A stretch of DNA of 64,000 nucleotides from Luzula sylvatica. Taxonomy: Eukaryota > Streptophyta > Magnoliopsida > Poales > Juncaceae. Each line of letters starts with the position of its first letter. Position 1 is the first letter of the stretch. Position numbers and translations under genes: made by a program. The notes under the pieces were generated by a model. It searched no databases, had not been told where the DNA came from, and was given only the letters and a program-made list of their open reading frames with translations. Positions 59,690-64,000 of the stretch are shown here, in pieces. The stretch covers positions 47,207,415 through 47,271,414 of the forward strand of contig OX326961.1 of NCBI GenBank assembly GCA_946800325.1. Direction: 5' to 3'.

Positions 59690-59960
59690 TGTATGTATGT
59701 ATAATAAATAAATATCAAAAGTATGTATATAAGGTATAGTCTTTTAAAATCAGTATATGTTAAAAAAATATTTATGAAGATTTTAAATTAATAAAATAAC
59801 ACAAAAAAAGTTTAATAAATTTAAATAGGAAAAATAGAGGGGTATTTTGGCCCAAAAAAATATAACACCATGAAATACCCCTATAGGGGAGTAATTGAAA
59901 ATGAAACCTTATTTGTAGAGGTTTTTTTGTTGTTTCCCAAAAGTTAGGTTTTTTTTTTAC
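59690..59960. repeat. Arm of the 52-54 kb foldback repeat (empty site)
   Basis: AACACCATGAAATACCCC-TATAGGGG-AGTAATTGAAAAT matches the sequence flanking the hAT at 52913-53611, but with a single TATAGGGG. The upstream AT-rich part also matches 52715-52880. Confidence 0.85.
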
Positions 59961-60028
59961 ATAAATCATACATCAAATAATACTAATATTTTTAAAAATA
60001 TAATTTATAAAATTATGAAATATATTAA

Positions 60029-60030
<2 letters not shown>

Positions 60031-60091
<61 letters not shown>
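60031..60091. repeat. (AT)n microsatellite
   Basis: Perfect AT tract of about 61 bp, directly left of a MITE. Confidence 0.95.
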
Positions 60092-60415
<324 letters not shown>

Positions 60416-60588
60416 TGTTTTAAATTGTGATATAGTTGTCCATTGCGCTTGGATTGTAATTTACATATGGACACCGATATTGCGTGATATTGCGGCGCTA
60501 TTTAGTAGGTTGCGGTATTACGTTTTGTAAATATTTATTGCGATTTGCGCTATGACGGCGCAATTGCGCCGCAATTTAATTCACTGAT

Positions 60589-60589
<1 letters not shown>

Positions 60590-60616
<27 letters not shown>
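60590..60616. repeat. (AC)n microsatellite
   Basis: Perfect AC tract of about 27 bp. Confidence 0.9.
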
Positions 60617-60619
<3 letters not shown>

Positions 60620-62079
60620 AACTTAAAGTTATGAAAATAAATGTGTAAAAAAACACAATATAAAAGTAAGTATAATTGTATTAGTGATTTGTAAGTCTAA
60701 TTATTAGTATTTTTAAAACTATAATTTACAAAATTGTACAAACTACTAAGTATGCTATGTTTGTATTTTTACTCAAAAAAATTTCTTGTTAATCTTATAA
60801 AAAATTAATAAAAAAGAAAGATAATAATTTACCAAACACAAATAACTTCTTCGACTTATACATTTTTGTTTTCAATAATAAACATGAAAGATAAATTTTG
60901 CCCGACACAAATAACTTTGTGAACTTTTAAAATGTTAATTAGTCTTATTTCTAGATATGTAAATTTAAAAATATAATATGGTTTGATTTTTATTTATGTA
61001 ATATTATTTTATTATCTTATAGTAGCATTTATATATATTTTTTATGTCGTATGAAAGTACTAAATAAATGTTTCGTTTTGTGTCAGATTCAAAAATAATA
61101 TTGTAATATAATATCATCGAATTTTTTTAATCAATATGATTTTTATTTTCACAAATTGTTATGTTTTTTCTCAAAAAATCACAACTAAATATTATATATA
61201 TAACAACAAATCGAACAAACCCGCCGCGAAGCGCGAGTAATCTCCTATTTTTTTTTTAATTTTGAAATCAAAATAGGGTCCTAAATTTTACTCAAGGATT
61301 AGTTGAATTGTAACGTACTAACGATGGATATCACGAAAAATAAATGAGCGGAGCTAATTCATACAAAATTGGAAACAAATCCATACAATTTTGAAGTAAG
61401 CTTTCGAGTAAAATTTACTAAAAGCTAACCAACAACTCGAGATATTTGAAGATATTTGAAACTTAATGAGTGAGGTAGCAACCAAGATTAGAAATCTGAG
61501 CTCATTCATTTACTATGTACGTAGGCCATGGATAGAAGAGAAGGTCCCATTTCACGTTCATCATCTTCATGTTCATGCACTTCGAATCTCACAGCATTCA
61601 ACGCGTCATATTTGTTGCATTCTACCCACTCACTCGCTCACCGACACACTTCTCTCGTGCCCACAAGTACTTACACTACAAACTGTGTGTCTATCTAATG
61701 TCATTAATTTGAAGAGAGAGAACAAAAGTCTTGAACTTTGTTTGCCAAAAGAAGTTGTATTGGAATATCACATTTTACCCGTGGAACTAGAAATATATAC
61801 AGAAGTCACAGTTAGGTGGGTTGTATTAGTCGGATTCGGGTCGAGTAACTTCGTCTACCGAGGATTCGGGTCTGTATTGCTCGGTTGCAAAGTTTTTTTT
61901 TGTTATTATTTCAATTTAAACGTAAAAGACTTGTGCTTTTTTTCGCACATATTACATAATACTCAAAATACTAGAAAAAAATTAAAAAAAAACTATGCAA
62001 AAAGCGAGCTCCGAATTTCGGCGACTTCTCTTATAAAAAACTATATACAAAAATTTAAAATATAGCAACAAAAGCCAAA
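60620..62079. other. Intergenic with an unsupported 199-codon ORF
   Basis: The ORF at 61466-62065 (plus strand) is the longest unassigned frame in the window. It has no recognisable domain, ends in a lysine-rich low-complexity tail, and has no TATA box or splice context that I can support, so it is not called as a gene. ACCCGCCGCGAAGCGCGAG at 61218-61236 resembles a Helitron 3' hairpin with a mutated end (CCTATT). Confidence 0.4.
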
Positions 62080-62278
62080 CAGTGACGGATTTATTAAATT
62101 GCTGGAGGGCAACGTCCCACCGAGATTTTTGAGCGATACTACGTGTGTGTGTGTGTGTATCATGATAAAATTTGAAATTTATGCACGACCAGCTTCCAAT
62201 TTTTTTTTGTAATTTTCACGGCAGTCCCCCTAGATTATCCTCCCATCCTCCATTGATACGGGACAAGATTCGCCACTA
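62080..62278. mobile_element. hAT MITE (CAGTGACGGATCT family), second member
   Basis: The ends CAGTGACGGAT and ATTCGCCACTA are flanked by the exact 8-bp duplication AAGCCAAA (62072-62079 and 62279-62286). It is 199 bp and includes a short (GT)n tract. It has the same ends as the PME intron copy. Confidence 0.92.
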
Positions 62279-62435
62279 AAGCCAAATAAGAAAATCATTT
62301 AAAGTGTAGATGTCAAATTTATCTATTCAATGTCTTTCCTTGCACCAATATTTCTCGAAATATAGCAGTGTATTGCATGCACATTGCGACAAAGTAAGAG
62401 CGAACAAATCTTGCACCAATGAGTGGTGTTTATAG

Positions 62436-63675
62436 CAGTGTTGTGAAAAACGGTGAAAAACGGTAGAAAAACGGTGTTTCGGTGGAAAAACGTCCCGTTT
62501 TTTACAATACGGTTAGAAAAAACGGTCAAACGTTTTTTTACGTGTTTGACCGTTTTTTTTTTTGGCGAAAAACGTTTTTCTGTACGAAAAACACTCGTTT
62601 TTTTCATCAACTTTTATGGGCTATTGTTAATATATATTTTTTGGGCCAACTTTACTACAGCCCATCTTTCCTTCATACCTTATTTCTTCTTCACGACACC
62701 CATTCAATTCAAGTTCTCTCTCTCTCGCGTGCTGCTGCTGACTCGACCGACGACTGGAGACGACTCGATTGTGGCGATTGTGGCAGCAGGTTGAAGGGAC
62801 GACTCGATTGTGGCGATTGTGGCGACTGGAGCATTCGTCATTCTGACCTAGTTTCGAGTTTAACTCAATTATTTCCTATTTCTGGTAATTATGACCTAAT
62901 TTCGAGTCTTCAATTTCTTTCTCACGACAGTGGCTGAATGTGAAGTTGTGAACTATAATTGAAGTCGCAACTAATTGATTTTCTTTCTCACGACAGTGGC
63001 TGACAAGACTAAAATTGGAATTTGGACTCGACTCAATTCTTCGATTCTTCGAAATCGGACTCGACTCAGTTCTGACTTAATATCGAATCTTCAACTCGTC
63101 TCAACTTGGTATATTCGATGTGTATTTAGAATTTATAATGGATACTGGATATTAATTTTTTTTAATTTCAATTTAGTATGTTATTTGAGTCTTTATAATT
63201 GACAGTGGCAATTGGCAAATGATAATGGCTATTTTCAATTGATTGTTTTATTTGTGTATTTTTAATTGAGGCCGTGTGTTTGCCAGTGAGTAATTTATTA
63301 TGCCATTTGAGTATTTTTTTTATTGAATTTACTATTTCATTTGTCAGTGAGTAATTTATTATGTCATTTGAGTATTTTCAATTTAGTATCTGCCACTGCC
63401 ATTTATTTTCAATTTTGTTATACATTCGTTTTGATGTTACATTTATGTTAGAAATTCGTTTTGATGTTATCTTTTATGTTGGATATTGTTTAAGTTGTTT
63501 TTTTACTATTAAAAAAATTAAATTATTATATATTTTTTTGGTTTTATCTATAACTTTTAATTAAATTATTATCGATTTCGGTGACCGTTTTTTCACCGTT
63601 TTTCCACCGTTTTACGGTAATCCCGTTTTACGGTCTCCGGCCGTTCCGTACCGTTTTCCGTATTTTACAACATTG
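62436..63675. mobile_element. hAT element (ACGGT-rich family), long form
   Basis: The ends CAGTGTTGTGAAAAACGG and TTTTACAACATTG are flanked by the exact 8-bp duplication GTTTATAG (62428-62435 and 63676-63683). It is 1240 bp, twice the size of the 22004 copy and in the opposite orientation. The extra interior (CGACTCGATTGTGGCGATT repeated near 62760 and 62800) is not an intact transposase. Confidence 0.93.
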
Positions 63676-63683
63676 GTTTATAG

Positions 63684-64000
63684 ACGAAAAACTCAAAATT
63701 GCAAAAGAATTATGGAAAAATATACTCGTCCTCTCTAAATTCTTCCACACCAATTGATATGTCGATAATCACGGTAAATTGGAAAAAAAAAACAAGAGAA
63801 AATATGTACTGAATTAAAAGTTCTTATAATTAACCGTACATAATATGTTTTTATTTGCTTATTTTTTATAATCAGTTAATATATCACACGCAGGAGTGCC
63901 CCTTTATATTGACATGAGAGGCAAATAGCAAAGGCCACCCATTTTATCAAACCCACATTTTTCTAATATATTTTTTTTTGAGTAAATTCGGAGAGGGCTC
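63684..64000. other. AT-rich intergenic DNA at the window end
   Basis: No feature seen. Confidence 0.45.

Noticed and set aside
61218..61250. GCCGCGAAGCGCGAG hairpin as a Helitron terminus
   Set aside because: The hairpin fits but the end reads CCTATT, so at best it is a mutated terminus; no 5' end was found.
61466..62065. 199-codon plus-strand ORF
   Set aside because: No recognisable domain, a low-complexity lysine-rich end, no supportable promoter or homologous motif; long frames occur by chance in such DNA.

Overview
This is a nuclear window from a flowering plant, most likely a eudicot. The evidence is split genes with short AT-rich GT-AG introns, three complete plant genes, AT-rich intergenic DNA and a dense population of plant DNA transposons. 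I see no rRNA gene, convincing tRNA gene, CRISPR array or prokaryotic operon. The species cannot be named from the sequence alone.

Layout. 0-31 kb is repeat-dominated. It holds a decayed FAR1/FRS (MULE-derived) gene on the minus strand, a Helitron, several hAT elements, MITEs, a Copia LTR fragment and two direct segmental duplications. Duplication A is 12.14-16.55 kb against 25.15-30.24 kb and carries an 85-codon minus-strand ORF with a TATA box in each copy. Duplication B is 6.07-7.68 kb against 18.33-19.37 kb. 31.8-50.6 kb is the genic core: sucrose synthase (14 exons, 809 aa, plus strand); an unrecognised multi-pass membrane protein (minus strand, 5' end unresolved); a Copia fragment; a complete IBR3/ACAD10-type acyl-CoA dehydrogenase (15 exons, 814 aa, ending in the peroxisomal signal SKL, plus strand); and a type I pectin methylesterase (3 exons, 561 aa, minus strand) whose 3.2 kb second intron is full of MITEs. 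51-64 kb is again transposon territory, with GGGTCGGGTTCGGG-rich hAT elements, one inserted in a SINE-like sequence, Copia remnants, microsatellites and two further hAT families.

How the genes relate. The three complete genes are ordinary housekeeping or cell-wall genes: sucrose cleavage to UDP-glucose, peroxisomal acyl-CoA or indole-butyric-acid metabolism, and pectin demethylesterification. Nothing suggests they are co-regulated. IBR3 and PME are convergent, with 242 bp between their stop codons.

The most informative content is the transposon record. Reading element ends directly, I could define seven hAT insertions with exact 8-bp target duplications (an eighth has an imperfect one), three Mutator-type MITEs with exact 9-bp duplications, and a Helitron. 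Several have their empty pre-insertion site preserved elsewhere in the window. I did not find a novel biochemical system. The best candidates for undescribed biology are the duplicated small ORF, the G-quadruplex-rich hAT family in inverted orientation, and the hairpin MITEs inside introns.
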